Shown here piece by piece: positions 17,211 through 25,130 of a stretch of 34,408 bases of DNA. The DNA is from an uncultured Megasphaera sp. (GTDB lineage Bacteria > Bacillota > Negativicutes > Veillonellales > Megasphaeraceae): positions 1 through 34,408 of the forward strand of contig UQHB01000025.1 of the NCBI GenBank assembly GCA_900540735.1. The letters are read 5' to 3'. Each line of letters starts with the position of its first letter. Position 1 is the stretch's first letter. The notes below the pieces were generated by a model. That model had not been told where the DNA came from. It did not search any database and worked only from the letters and a program-made list of their open reading frames with translations. Made by a program: the position numbers and the translations under genes.

Positions 17211-17618
17211 ATGAACGAAACCAAACCGATACCGACTTATGATGGCTGCTTTGGGTGCGGCAAAGACAACCCTATTGGCTTGCATTTACATATGAAACGC
17301 GTAGACGACCACTGTGAAGCCGTCTTTACACCGCAAAAAGAACATGAAAGCTATGGCGATAGAATGCACGGCGGCCTCGTGACGACCCTACTCGACGAAG
17401 TCATGGGCGATTATGTCCTGAAAGTCACAGGCGTGCCGACATATACGGCTGAAATCAACGTACGTTTTCGCCATGCTGTGCCCATTGGCCAGGCCTTAAC
17501 CATTACGGGCTGGATTACGAAGCATCACGGCCGCCTCGTCGTCACTGAAGGCTGTGTCACTGCTGCAGACGGCACGGTCATGGCTGAAGCTACAGCGAAG
17601 ATGATGATGGCCAAATAA
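17211..17618 (+). CDS. PaaI-family hotdog-fold thioesterase
   Basis: 135 aa. The hotdog helix motif HGGLVTTLLDEVMG (53-66) carries the residues used for acyl-CoA hydrolysis in PaaI/YbgC-like enzymes (H53, G54, D62/E63 region). The N-terminal CFGCGKDNPIGLHL segment with a CxxC pair is typical of the THEM4-like subgroup. It likely hydrolyses an acyl- or aryl-CoA; in a fatty-acid-forming Megasphaera this could be a chain-elongation intermediate, but that is inference. AAAGGAG precedes the start. It stands alone between the divergent DUF3793-flavodoxin operon and the convergent VWA gene. Confidence 0.88.
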   Translation: MNETKPIPTYDGCFGCGKDNPIGLHLHMKRVDDHCEAVFTPQKEHESYGDRMHGGLVTTLLDEVMGDYVLKVTGVPTYTAEINVRFRHAVPIGQALTITGWITKHHGRLVVTEGCVTAADGTVMAEATAKMMMAK

Positions 17619-17630
17619 TAGGATACCCAT

Positions 17631-17685
17631 AAAAAAATGCACCTCCCGTAGTAGACGTTAATCTAATACGTGAGGTGCGCTTTTT
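17631..17685. terminator. Bidirectional intrinsic terminator
   Basis: A long imperfect stem starts with GCACCTC (17639-17645) pairing with GAGGTGC (17672-17678). It is flanked by an A-run on the left and a T-run on the right, and separates the thioesterase gene from the convergent VWA gene. Confidence 0.8.
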
Positions 17686-17691
17686 ATATTC

Positions 17692-19119
17692 TTACCGTAT
17701 GCGTTCGACAAAACTCATGCCTTCCGGATTATTGGCAGAGAAGCCGCCTTTTTCGACATCATCAAAGTCAAGGGACGGGTCGTAGGTCTGGACTTTCTTC
17801 AGTTTTTTCACAATACCGTAAGGCTTTTCAAGAGACAAATCTTCGCCTTTGCCGGAAATGACCCACAAGATTTTATAGCCTTGCGGCGTAACGGCCAGTT
17901 TCTTTTCGCCTTTACCGTCTGTGAAATAGACGAGGAGGTCAATATTATGATGGTTAGCGTACTCAATGACGTGCGCAAATTCGGTGCCGCCGCGAATGTT
18001 GAGCCGTTCTTTCAGGTCTTTTAAATGATTGACCGTATAGGTCCGGCGGATTTGGTTGTCACACTCGATGACTGTAATCTGATGGTCATAGGATTTGACG
18101 ATTTGGAAGACTTCTTGCATAGCCTGCTTAAATTCGGCGTCACTAATACTGCCGCTAATGTCGAGAGCTACGAAGATATTGGCCTTATGATTGCGCAAAT
18201 GGCCCGGTAAATCGAAGCGGTCTGGCTGACGGCGGTTGCGGCGCGTCGTCGTTTTCTTTAGTTCTGCCGCGACAGTACCGACGATTTTCTTTAAGTAATA
18301 GTGCCAAGGCAGTTCGTTTTCTCCTTTTTTCAGGTCTGCAATCATACCGCCTAAGTAGGTGGACACGTTACCTTTTTGTGCCGTAGCCGCGTATTTTTCT
18401 GTGAATTTCTGCAAGGTTTGGTCGTCAATAGGGTCTGATTCGTCCCAAATGTCGTGCGTATGGGCCGGGTCAAATTCGGAGCGAATCGTATCGTCCGTTT
18501 CGCCAGTGCCTTCCATGTCACCTTTTTTATGCTTTTGCAAGAGGTCCAGGCCGCGTTGGATTTGGTCCGCATAGTATTCGAACGTTTCAAAGGGCTTCAT
18601 GACCAGGGAATACTGGGTGTTGACCCAAGGGAGCGTCGCCGCATCAGGCTGGAGATGGTCGAGATACGTATTGATGACTACATCCATGGCGAGATTCAAG
18701 GCGAGACGGCTGTAATTAGCCTGGAGCTTACGAGCCCGCAAGAGGTGGAGGGAGACGACGTGCAAGATTTCATGCTTCATAGAGCTTTCCATTTGTTCCG
18801 GGGTGAGAGAGAGGAACATATAGGGATTGAAATACATGACGTACTTGGCGTTTTTGAAATTGACCCCTGTAGGACTAGCCAGGTTAAAGCGAATGTCGCG
18901 GCCCATTTGAAAGAGAAAGTAGCCAAAGAAATTGTCCTTATCTTCCATGAGCCGTAAGTTGAGCTTGTCTATAAAGAGGAAGAACCGTTCTTTAAAGTCT
19001 TCGGGCACGACGAGGAGACCGCGCGTCTTTTTCGGCTTATTTTCGTAGTCTGTGACGATGTCGTACGCGTCTTGGTAGAGGTCGATGATTTCACTTGCTA
19101 AGGTCTGTTCCATAGGCAT
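17692..19119 (-). CDS. DUF2201-type metallopeptidase-like/VWA-domain protein
   Basis: 475 aa, soluble, two domains. The N-terminal part (about 40-160) has a zinc-peptidase-like HEILH (116-120) followed by LNLAMDVVIN (141-150), the pattern of the DUF2201 N-terminal domain. An acidic charged linker (about 200-250) leads to a C-terminal von Willebrand A domain starting near 313, with an intact metal site: DISGS (D320, S322, S324), GGTEF and FTDG. Such proteins pair with MoxR ATPases, and a role in target remodelling or maturation is presumed; peptidase activity is not shown. The ATG at 19119 overlaps the ATPase stop codon by one base (TGATG), implying coupled translation. It is the last gene of the operon, followed by a terminator. 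Confidence 0.85.
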   Translation of the reverse strand: MPMEQTLASEIIDLYQDAYDIVTDYENKPKKTRGLLVVPEDFKERFFLFIDKLNLRLMEDKDNFFGYFLFQMGRDIRFNLASPTGVNFKNAKYVMYFNPYMFLSLTPEQMESSMKHEILHVVSLHLLRARKLQANYSRLALNLAMDVVINTYLDHLQPDAATLPWVNTQYSLVMKPFETFEYYADQIQRGLDLLQKHKKGDMEGTGETDDTIRSEFDPAHTHDIWDESDPIDDQTLQKFTEKYAATAQKGNVSTYLGGMIADLKKGENELPWHYYLKKIVGTVAAELKKTTTRRNRRQPDRFDLPGHLRNHKANIFVALDISGSISDAEFKQAMQEVFQIVKSYDHQITVIECDNQIRRTYTVNHLKDLKERLNIRGGTEFAHVIEYANHHNIDLLVYFTDGKGEKKLAVTPQGYKILWVISGKGEDLSLEKPYGIVKKLKKVQTYDPSLDFDDVEKGGFSANNPEGMSFVERIR

Positions 19120-20234
19120 CACCGAATAGAGCGATACGATTCAAAGTAAGCATTAATAAAGGTATCGTTGTCTTGTGCATACTTGTAAACTCCAGGGTAA
19201 TTGTTACGAATGTCTTTCATGACACCGACCATGAGGTCTACAGGATAGAGTTTTAAATAGGCCATGAGGCCGTCAATAGCAGGCTCTGGCTGGCACATTT
19301 CGTCGTGAATGGCTGTAGAGAGACGGCCGAGCATATTTTTTGCGGCTAAATAGAGGCGCGTATGGCTTTCGTCTTCGACGCGCTGCTGCATGCTTTCTGG
19401 GAGTGTTTCTGCTTCAAAGACGTCTTCATAGGAAATGAGAGGCTTGTAGTCGGACGTAATGAAGTTGACAAATTCTTCAGCAATGACTTTGCCTACGTTA
19501 CCGCGAATGACATTGAAGAAGACGTTTTTCGAAATCGTATCTTCTGCGTTTTTATAGACTTTGTAGAGCCCCGAAATACGTTCATAACTACGAGGCGTAG
19601 CGTTGATGTCGTCTTCGTTTTCTTGATGTAAATATTCAGGGAATGTCGAAATAAATTCCATGACTTTCGGGTCAATGTCGGCACTGGCAGCCCAGTCGAG
19701 CCATTGCATGTAGTCTGCTTCCATATAGAGCCAGACAAAACGGTTTTCTTGGGCTGCGTCCATGTCGACGGCTTGGTATTCATAGGAATTGGACGGGTTC
19801 ATAGCCGCAATGATACGGACTTCCGGCCGTAAATGGTAGCCGTTGATTTCTTTATTTAAGACGAGGTTCATCAATTCCTGCTGGACTGCGTGTTCGCAGC
19901 GGTTGATTTCATCGATAAAGAGGAGGACGGTCCGGCCTTTGGCGATTTCATCGTCAATTTCGCGGAGTGTATGATGGACTGCGTAGACTGTCGTCTTTTC
20001 TTCTACTTCTTCGCCTTTATGATTGAGGCGCATGTACGTTTTGACTGTCGGCAAGCCGCCGATTTCCCCTTCTTTTAATAAGTTGCCGTCAATCATGACG
20101 AGACTCCAGTCATGTTTACGGGCTAATTCATGGGCTAAGGAGGTCTTACCAATACCGGTTTCGCCGACGAGCAACGGTACTTCGCCAGCTTGTAATACTA
20201 AATCTACACTACGGAGCGTATCTGTAAAATTCAT
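19119..20234 (-). CDS. MoxR-family AAA+ ATPase
   Basis: 371 aa, soluble. Walker A GETGIGKT (24-31), Walker B LLFIDE (104-109), sensor 1 N146 in AAMNPSN and an arginine in AQENRF (about 165) are all present, so ATP binding and hydrolysis look intact. The C-terminal third (about 200-371) is helical and less conserved. MoxR ATPases work with VWA-domain partners as chaperone-like machines, for example RavA-ViaA. Here the partner overlaps it directly downstream, and a helical repeat protein lies 16 nt upstream. GGTGGA precedes the start codon. Confidence 0.92.
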   Translation of the reverse strand: MNFTDTLRSVDLVLQAGEVPLLVGETGIGKTSLAHELARKHDWSLVMIDGNLLKEGEIGGLPTVKTYMRLNHKGEEVEEKTTVYAVHHTLREIDDEIAKGRTVLLFIDEINRCEHAVQQELMNLVLNKEINGYHLRPEVRIIAAMNPSNSYEYQAVDMDAAQENRFVWLYMEADYMQWLDWAASADIDPKVMEFISTFPEYLHQENEDDINATPRSYERISGLYKVYKNAEDTISKNVFFNVIRGNVGKVIAEEFVNFITSDYKPLISYEDVFEAETLPESMQQRVEDESHTRLYLAAKNMLGRLSTAIHDEMCQPEPAIDGLMAYLKLYPVDLMVGVMKDIRNNYPGVYKYAQDNDTFINAYFESYRSIR

Positions 20235-20250
20235 GATTCTTCCACCTATT

Positions 20251-21060
20251 CTAACTAAATTTTAATTTTTCATCGACAGCAATGCGTTTAGCTTTTTTGC
20301 TGCCCTTTTCGTAGACTAACATGAGCTTGTCTACAGGCCGCAAATCGACGGCTTGATCAATGGCTGTGCTCGTAATGAAGTTGCGCACAAATTGTTCATC
20401 TACGTCGTCTTGAGCAAGAACCTTGCTGACTGCGTCTTCTACGTCTTCTTTCGTAAGTGTAATGAACGTCGGCATGTACTTAATGACGAGAATGTTGAGC
20501 CGCAAGAAATCGAGGACTTTTGCTGCATCGACGTGAGGCACTAAGCGAATAGCACGGGCATCGCTCTTGATGGCAATGCACTGGGCTTCATAGGACGGAT
20601 GCTTTAAATAGCGCAAAGCTTCGTAGTTTTGCCGTGCTGCTTCTTCTTGTGCTTCTTCGCACGGGTCTTGCATATATTTCACAGCGTCATAGTTCTTTTG
20701 GACTGCTAAGAGTTGCAATTCTTTGCTCGGATGGGCAATGTATTTAATGGCCCAGCCCGATTGGGTTAAGGCTTTTTTCTGGAGTGCTAGAGATGGATTT
20801 TTAATGTATTCCAAGGTGCTCCAGCTGGCTGTAATGGCTTTATCTAAGAGTTCATCTGACGGATTGGTAATGAATTGAATAGCTTTTGCCGTATTAGCGA
20901 CAGCAATTTCTTCCATTTCCGGCGTTGGGTCTTTAATAAATTGCAGAGCCAAGCCGTTTTTTTGGACGGCTAAGAGTTTCATTTCATCTGTTGGATTTTC
21001 AATACGCTCTAAGACGTATGGATTAATCTTTATCATTTCTACATAGCGTTTTTCATCCAT
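20251..21060 (-). CDS. 22-residue helical-repeat protein, function unknown
   Basis: 269 aa, no signal peptide or membrane segment. Residues 19-172 form seven consecutive units of exactly 22 residues with consensus [FY]I-x-[ND]P[ST]xExQxxAxxxNxxAI[KRQ], for example YIAHPSKELQLLAVQKNYDAVK cut at its ends. This suggests a regular alpha-solenoid for protein binding, similar in style to DUF4116 or HEAT-like repeats. The C-terminal part (about 180-269) is non-repetitive and ends lysine-rich. As first gene of the MoxR/VWA operon it is a natural candidate for a substrate adaptor or scaffold (inference). AAAGGAAG lies ten bases before the start. Confidence 0.7.
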   Translation of the reverse strand: MDEKRYVEMIKINPYVLERIENPTDEMKLLAVQKNGLALQFIKDPTPEMEEIAVANTAKAIQFITNPSDELLDKAITASWSTLEYIKNPSLALQKKALTQSGWAIKYIAHPSKELQLLAVQKNYDAVKYMQDPCEEAQEEAARQNYEALRYLKHPSYEAQCIAIKSDARAIRLVPHVDAAKVLDFLRLNILVIKYMPTFITLTKEDVEDAVSKVLAQDDVDEQFVRNFITSTAIDQAVDLRPVDKLMLVYEKGSKKAKRIAVDEKLKFS

Positions 21061-21113
21061 AGTTCATACTTCCTTTATAGTTTTTAATATACCCTTATCA
21101 TACTACGTTATGG

Positions 21114-21155
21114 CAAAAAAATAAAACCTGCAACGGCAAATGTTGTTGCAGGTTT
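21114..21155 (-). terminator. Terminator of the tandem secreted-protein operon
   Basis: An 11-bp perfect stem AAACCTGCAAC (21124-21134) / GTTGCAGGTTT (21145-21155) is followed, for leftward transcripts, by a U-rich run. It separates the secreted paralogs from the repeat-protein/MoxR operon, so that operon must start transcription within 21061-21113; only weak promoter hexamers are visible there. Confidence 0.85.
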
Positions 21156-21173
21156 CGGGAGCGTTTTATGCAT

Positions 21174-21650
21174 TTATTTCGTAGCCGTAAAGAAGGCTAA
21201 ACGGCTGAGATTGATGAAGAGGTGCCGGACGTTCTGAAAGACCGTCGGTGTGCCTTTCGTGTCTAAGATTTTGCCGTCAGGCGTGTACGATGCGTCTAAG
21301 GTCGGTTCGATTTCGTATATATTTTCCCGTTTTTGTCCGTGGACCTTAGCGGTGTATTCATCGATTTGGGAAATAGTCTGGCCTTGTTCGAAAGTCATGT
21401 CCGTAATGGTCGGGTTATACCGTTCGACGTAGAGCTTGGCGGAAATATTTTCGATGCTGCTCGGATAATCGCGGGTCTGCATGCTGCGCAGACTGTCCGT
21501 GTCGACGTAGACGATGCCGTCGGGCTGGGTGCTGACGACGCGGTAACGGGACGGGTTCTGGAGCAATGTCTGACTGTCCATTGCACTAGCCGAAAAAGCT
21601 CCCAAAGCGAGTGTACAAAGGAGCGTTGCCAAGGTAATCTGTCTTTTCAT
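21174..21650 (-). CDS. Secreted protein, tandem paralog B, function unknown
   Basis: 158 aa. A clear Sec signal peptide (about 1-23, ending SASA before MDSQ) predicts export to the periplasm; no lipobox is seen. The mature protein shares with the adjacent gene the blocks MDSQTLLxNPxRYRV, PDGIVYxDxD, MQTxDYP, SIENI, KLYVE and GQTIxQI, so the two arose by duplication. It lacks the longer C-terminal end of its paralog. I do not recognise the family. GGAGG precedes the start. It is 21 nt downstream of the paralog in one operon closed by a terminator. Confidence 0.75.
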   Translation of the reverse strand: MKRQITLATLLCTLALGAFSASAMDSQTLLQNPSRYRVVSTQPDGIVYVDTDSLRSMQTRDYPSSIENISAKLYVERYNPTITDMTFEQGQTISQIDEYTAKVHGQKRENIYEIEPTLDASYTPDGKILDTKGTPTVFQNVRHLFINLSRLAFFTATK

Positions 21651-21671
21651 AATCTATATCCTCCTTCGCTG

Positions 21672-22172
21672 CTACCGATTCATTGCATCTTGTGTAATCT
21701 GCTGGCCTTTGAGTTTTGCCAGACGGTTCATAGAGATGAACATGTCTTTGACGTTGCCCCACTGGAGGGTGTCGAGTTTTACTGTATAGGCTTCGCCAGT
21801 CGGTTTGTAGACGTTCGTTAAGTTGGCGTTGAAGTTGTACTGTCCTTCTCGTTTATTGGCGTGGAACGATGCGTCGTATTCGTTGATTTGGCGAATGGTC
21901 TGGCCTTTCATGAAGGTCATGGCATCGATGGTGCTGTTATATTTTTCTACATAGAGTTTGCAGTTAATGTTTTCAATGCTGTTTGGATAGTCCATGGTCT
22001 GCATGCCGCTAATGGTGTCCATGTCAGCGTAGACGATGCCGTCCGGTTCGGTGCTGATGACGCGATACCGGTCCGGATTGGACAAGAGCGTTTGCGAATC
22101 CATAGCACTTGCAGAGACTGCCCCAAAGGCGAGGAGGCAAAGGAGGGAGAATAACATCGTGAGTTTTTTCAT
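21672..22172 (-). CDS. Secreted protein, tandem paralog A, function unknown
   Basis: 166 aa from the start at 22172, which has AAAGGATG at proper spacing; a frame extension to 22196 would add eight residues before the signal peptide and is less likely. The signal peptide (about 1-24) ends SASA and the mature chain begins MDSQTLLSNPDRYRV. The mature part looks like a small, mostly beta, periplasmic domain with many polar residues and no cysteine pair. It is first in the operon with its shorter paralog and divergent from the LysR regulator gene, so LysR control is possible. No known family is recognised. Confidence 0.75.
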   Translation of the reverse strand: MKKLTMLFSLLCLLAFGAVSASAMDSQTLLSNPDRYRVISTEPDGIVYADMDTISGMQTMDYPNSIENINCKLYVEKYNSTIDAMTFMKGQTIRQINEYDASFHANKREGQYNFNANLTNVYKPTGEAYTVKLDTLQWGNVKDMFISMNRLAKLKGQQITQDAMNR

Positions 22173-22222
22173 GTGTATCATCCTTTCATGGGACAAAGTT
22201 TAGAATTTCTTTACGTGCCGTC

Positions 22223-22231
22223 ATTATACCA
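22223..22231 (-). promoter_or_regulatory. Extended -10 promoter of the secreted-paralog operon
   Basis: TGGTATAAT on the minus strand within CTATGGTATAAT, about 50 bp upstream of the start codon at 22172; CTGCCA about 18 bp further upstream is a weak -35. Confidence 0.55.
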
Positions 22232-22458
22232 TAGAACTCTCCGACGTGGCAGACATGGCTGGGACTTGTAACGAAATTGTAAGACTTGCGTCATTTGTGG
22301 GCACTATATGGCAAGAATATGAAAAAATTTATGCAAATAACAAATAGTCTAAACGGCAATGTTTCGGCTTGCGAAATGCGAGAAAATAGCATAAAATAAT
22401 GGTATCAATATACAAAGAGTGTCCTAATACCTATACTAGATGGAGAGGATGGACGTTC

Positions 22459-23334
22459 ATGTTAGACTTTCGGATTCGCACCTTTCTTTGCGTGTGCCGC
22501 CATATGAATTACACCCGTGCTGCTGCGGAACTACGGATTACCCAACCAGCAGTATCGCAACATATACGCCATTTAGAAACAGAATACCAGACGAAATTAT
22601 TCGATTATACAGGGAAACATTTAGCCTTGACCCAGGCCGGTCGGATTCTGCTAAATGCTGCCAAAACGATTCATCACGACGATACGATTTTAAAGCAACG
22701 GCTCCGGGATTTGGAAAAAAATAACAAGTCCCTTGCCTTTGGCGCAACTCATACGATTGGGGAATTTGATATTATTGATAAATTGGCCGAATTTCTTCAT
22801 GCGCACAAAGACATAAATATACGACTAGAAATTGCCGATACAGAGAGTCTCTTAAAAGCCGTCGATGAAGGGGTTATCGATTTTGCTATTGTTGAAGAAT
22901 TTTTTGAACAAGGCCAATATGAAATGCGCCTCTTTTCTAATGAGCCCCTCATTGCGGTCTGCAGCAGTGACTACGATACGAAAGACGAAATGACCCTCCA
23001 AGAACTGCGGGAAAAACGTATTATTATCCGCGAAAAAAGTGCCGGTGCCAGAGAGCTCTTAGAGCGGAATCTAGCTGAACATAGCTTGAATATTGCCGAC
23101 TTTCCCTATCGCTACGAAGTGGGCAGCCCCCAAGCTGTCAAAGGGCTGGCGTGTCGCAATTGCGGCATTGCCTTTCTCTATGAAAAGTCGGTGCGGCAAG
23201 AACTGGCTGACGGCGTGCTGCGAGTCATTCACATCAAAGACTTTTCCATTACCCATGCCTTTACGTTCTTATGGCGCAAAGGGAGTTTGTATAGTGGTTT
23301 ATTCCTCAATATGTATGAACAATTACGTTCATAA
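22459..23334 (+). CDS. LysR-type transcriptional regulator
   Basis: 291 aa. The N-terminal winged helix (about 1-60) has the LysR pattern FLCVCRHMNYTRAAAEL then ITQPAVSQHIRHLE; a linker helix and a two-lobed periplasmic-binding-type effector domain (about 90-290) follow, with LAFGATHTIGEF at its start. The effector is unknown. The start at 22459 has a GGAGAGG site upstream and gives the normal family length; an in-frame start at 22399 would add 20 atypical residues. LysR proteins often control a divergent neighbour, here the secreted-paralog operon. The promoter region contains GGTAT and ATACC arms at about 22400-22430 that could be part of its own site. Confidence 0.9.
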   Translation: MLDFRIRTFLCVCRHMNYTRAAAELRITQPAVSQHIRHLETEYQTKLFDYTGKHLALTQAGRILLNAAKTIHHDDTILKQRLRDLEKNNKSLAFGATHTIGEFDIIDKLAEFLHAHKDINIRLEIADTESLLKAVDEGVIDFAIVEEFFEQGQYEMRLFSNEPLIAVCSSDYDTKDEMTLQELREKRIIIREKSAGARELLERNLAEHSLNIADFPYRYEVGSPQAVKGLACRNCGIAFLYEKSVRQELADGVLRVIHIKDFSITHAFTFLWRKGSLYSGLFLNMYEQLRS

Positions 23335-23378
23335 GTCCTGCGCATAGAAAACATGAGAATCTTTCTTATGAGACTGCT

Positions 23379-23407
23379 TTGACGATATCTTGTAAACGTG
23401 GTATAAT
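23379..23407 (+). promoter_or_regulatory. Promoter of the NlpC/P60 gene
   Basis: TTGACG (23379-23384) and TATAAT (23402-23407) with a 17-bp spacer and TGG before the -10. It is one of the strongest promoters in the window, and its predicted start leaves an untranslated leader of about 155 nt. Confidence 0.8.
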
Positions 23408-23449
23408 CATTTTGCAAATATTCTGTTTGAATTGTATACAAAAAACAAT

Positions 23450-23495
23450 ATAAGCTATCCCAAGGATGTGAGTAAAGTCCTTTTGGATAGCTTAT
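23450..23495 (+). promoter_or_regulatory. Structured leader hairpin of the NlpC/P60 gene
   Basis: ATAAGCTATCC and AAGGA (23450-23466) pair with TCCTT and GGATAGCTTAT (23478-23495), interrupted by a small internal loop. No U-tract follows on the plus strand. Downstream, GCTC-GCC can pair with GGC-GAGC, and a CTCTTTC segment can pair with the GAAAGGAG ribosome binding site. I recognise none of the known riboswitches; the ydaO/c-di-AMP consensus often seen before such hydrolases is absent. Confidence 0.45.
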
Positions 23496-23570
23496 TTCGT
23501 GCCATCCTATAGCTCTTGCCCTACAGGCGTATGAGCACTCTTTCGTTAGTTTCTGAGAAAGGAGTACCCT

Positions 23571-24545
23571 ATGAACAGTGTAAAGAAAATCGTAGGACTT
23601 TTAGGTCTATGTACAGCCTTGTCCGTGTCCGTTGCAGGCGCAACCTTTCATCCCGGTGACCGAGGCGACCAGATTACAGTGATTCAGCAAGCCTTAGTCA
23701 ATACAGGCAGTGCCATTGCTGTAGATGGTGACTATGGTGCAGGCACGCAAGAAGCAGTGCGGCAATTCCAACTTAGTCACGGCCTCGATGCAGACGGCAT
23801 CGTCGGAGCCCAGACGTATGAAGCCTTGATGGGGGCTGCTATGCCGGACAATATGAGCAGCCGTTACGGTGGCGCAGCACCGACAACGATTGCCAAAGCC
23901 ATAGCCGATAAAGCCGTTTTTCCGATTGTCACGGCCAATAACGAAATCAAAGTCATTCAGCAGGCTTTAAAAGGCCAAGGCTATAACGTCGATGTAGACG
24001 GTGTCTTTGGGGTCGCTACAGAACAAGCCGTCCGGGCTTATCAATCGCGCAATGGCCTCGAATCAGATGGTGTCGTAGGACAAGAAACCTTCTATAGCTT
24101 AACAGGACAAGTATTACCGACTGGCCCAGTACGTCGTTTTGGTAATGGTGGGTTCGGCAGCCGCACAGGCACGGCGAATTCAGCACTGGCAAAACAACTC
24201 CTCGGCATTGCGAATCAGTACAAAGGCGTTCCGTATGTCTTTGGCGGCAATACACCGTCCGGCTTTGACTGTTCCGGTTTTACACGCTACGTCTATTCAG
24301 CTGTAGGTATTGATTTACCGCGCATGGCTGATGAACAGTATGGCGTAGGCAACGACGTGTCCGTTTCCAATTTACAGCCCGGTGATTTGGTCTTCTTCTC
24401 GACGTATGCGCCAGGCGTGTCCCACGTAGGCATTTATATTGGCGACAGCCAGTTCATTAATGCCTCTAACGACGGGGTCAGTGTAGCCAGCCTCAATAGC
24501 AGCTATTGGGCCTCCCATTACGTTGGCGCCAAACGAGTTATTTAA
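23571..24545 (+). CDS. Secreted NlpC/P60 endopeptidase with two peptidoglycan-binding domains
   Basis: 324 aa. A signal peptide (about 1-24) is followed by two PG_binding_1 domains (about 28-88 and 122-178), each with the DGxxGxxTxxAVxxxQ core, a glycine/serine linker, and a C-terminal NlpC/P60 domain (about 205-324). The catalytic cysteine is C234 in GFDCSGF, the histidine H285 in VSHVGIYIG, and N297 is a suitable third polar residue. It should cleave stem peptides of peptidoglycan in the periplasm. AAAGGAG precedes the start. It is monocistronic, driven by a strong promoter with a long leader and closed by a strong terminator. Confidence 0.93.
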   Translation: MNSVKKIVGLLGLCTALSVSVAGATFHPGDRGDQITVIQQALVNTGSAIAVDGDYGAGTQEAVRQFQLSHGLDADGIVGAQTYEALMGAAMPDNMSSRYGGAAPTTIAKAIADKAVFPIVTANNEIKVIQQALKGQGYNVDVDGVFGVATEQAVRAYQSRNGLESDGVVGQETFYSLTGQVLPTGPVRRFGNGGFGSRTGTANSALAKQLLGIANQYKGVPYVFGGNTPSGFDCSGFTRYVYSAVGIDLPRMADEQYGVGNDVSVSNLQPGDLVFFSTYAPGVSHVGIYIGDSQFINASNDGVSVASLNSSYWASHYVGAKRVI

Positions 24546-24557
24546 TTATAGATACGC

Positions 24558-24597
24558 AAAAGCATGAGTTCTGAATAGACCGAACTCATGCTTTTTT
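24558..24597. terminator. Bidirectional intrinsic terminator
   Basis: A 14-bp perfect stem (24558-24571 with 24582-24595), with A-run and T-run on the two sides, between the NlpC/P60 gene and the convergent GNAT gene. Confidence 0.9.
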
Positions 24598-24606
24598 ATT
24601 GCCCTA

Positions 24607-25017
24607 TTAGTGAAAGTTAGCATTGCAAATCTGCATGGCTACGCCGTCTTCCATGATGTGAAAGCCAAAGCGTTCATAAAAAGCGGCATTTTTACTTTCT
24701 TCAGGCATAATTTCAAGATAGAAATAATCTTTGTATTTTTCCTTAATCATATTGACCATCATACCGGCAATGCCGTGGCCGTGGTAGTCCGGATGGACAA
24801 GGACGTAATGCATATACGCTGTCATGACACCGTCGTCGCTGACGCGTACTAAGCCGACTAAGCGCGACCCATCCCAAGCGGAAATGACCGTCGAAGAGTT
24901 ACATAAGGCTTGGTATAATTTATCAGGATATTTCCCGGACAACCAGTGGACCGATAAAAATAGTTCTTCTACTTGCTTTGGTGTAAAGTTTTTTTCTTCT
25001 GTATAGTGAATGTTCAT
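24607..25017 (-). CDS. GNAT-family N-acetyltransferase
   Basis: 136 aa, single GNAT domain. The acetyl-CoA pyrophosphate loop reads VHPDYHGHGIAGMMV, matching the QxxGxG/A type motif A with histidine replacing the first residue. ISAWDGSRLVGLVRVSDDG forms the preceding beta strands, and NAAFYERFGF is the usual C-terminal motif. The acceptor is unknown: small single-domain members acetylate amines, antibiotics or protein N-termini. AAAGGAA lies upstream of the start. It is monocistronic and convergent with the NlpC/P60 gene. Confidence 0.88.
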   Translation of the reverse strand: MNIHYTEEKNFTPKQVEELFLSVHWLSGKYPDKLYQALCNSSTVISAWDGSRLVGLVRVSDDGVMTAYMHYVLVHPDYHGHGIAGMMVNMIKEKYKDYFYLEIMPEESKNAAFYERFGFHIMEDGVAMQICNANFH

Positions 25018-25070
25018 GCTATCTTATTCCTTTCGTTTTCCATTGTATCATATCATGAACCATATGCATA

Positions 25071-25122
25071 GAAAAGCCCTTTTCGTCTACTGGAGTGTAC
25101 GCTCATAGTCTGCGAAAAGGGC
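25071..25122 (-). terminator. Terminator after the amino-acid permease gene
   Basis: GCCCTTTTCG (25076-25085) pairs with CGAAAAGGGC (25113-25122); the 27-nt loop can fold further. A short U-run on the left serves the leftward operon. It begins 8 bp after the permease stop codon. Confidence 0.75.
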
Positions 25123-25130
25123 CTTTTTCG

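Noticed and set aside
20251..21060. Recent tandem DNA repeat expansion in the repeat protein
   Set aside because: The seven units share a protein pattern but their DNA is well diverged, so this is an old protein repeat, not a DNA-level tandem repeat.
23450..23495. LysR transcription terminator
   Set aside because: The hairpin has no U-tract on the plus strand and lies downstream of the strong NlpC promoter, so it is better placed as leader structure.
23408..23570. ydaO (c-di-AMP) riboswitch before the NlpC/P60 gene
   Set aside because: The conserved ydaO sequence blocks are not present; only an unclassified structured leader can be claimed.
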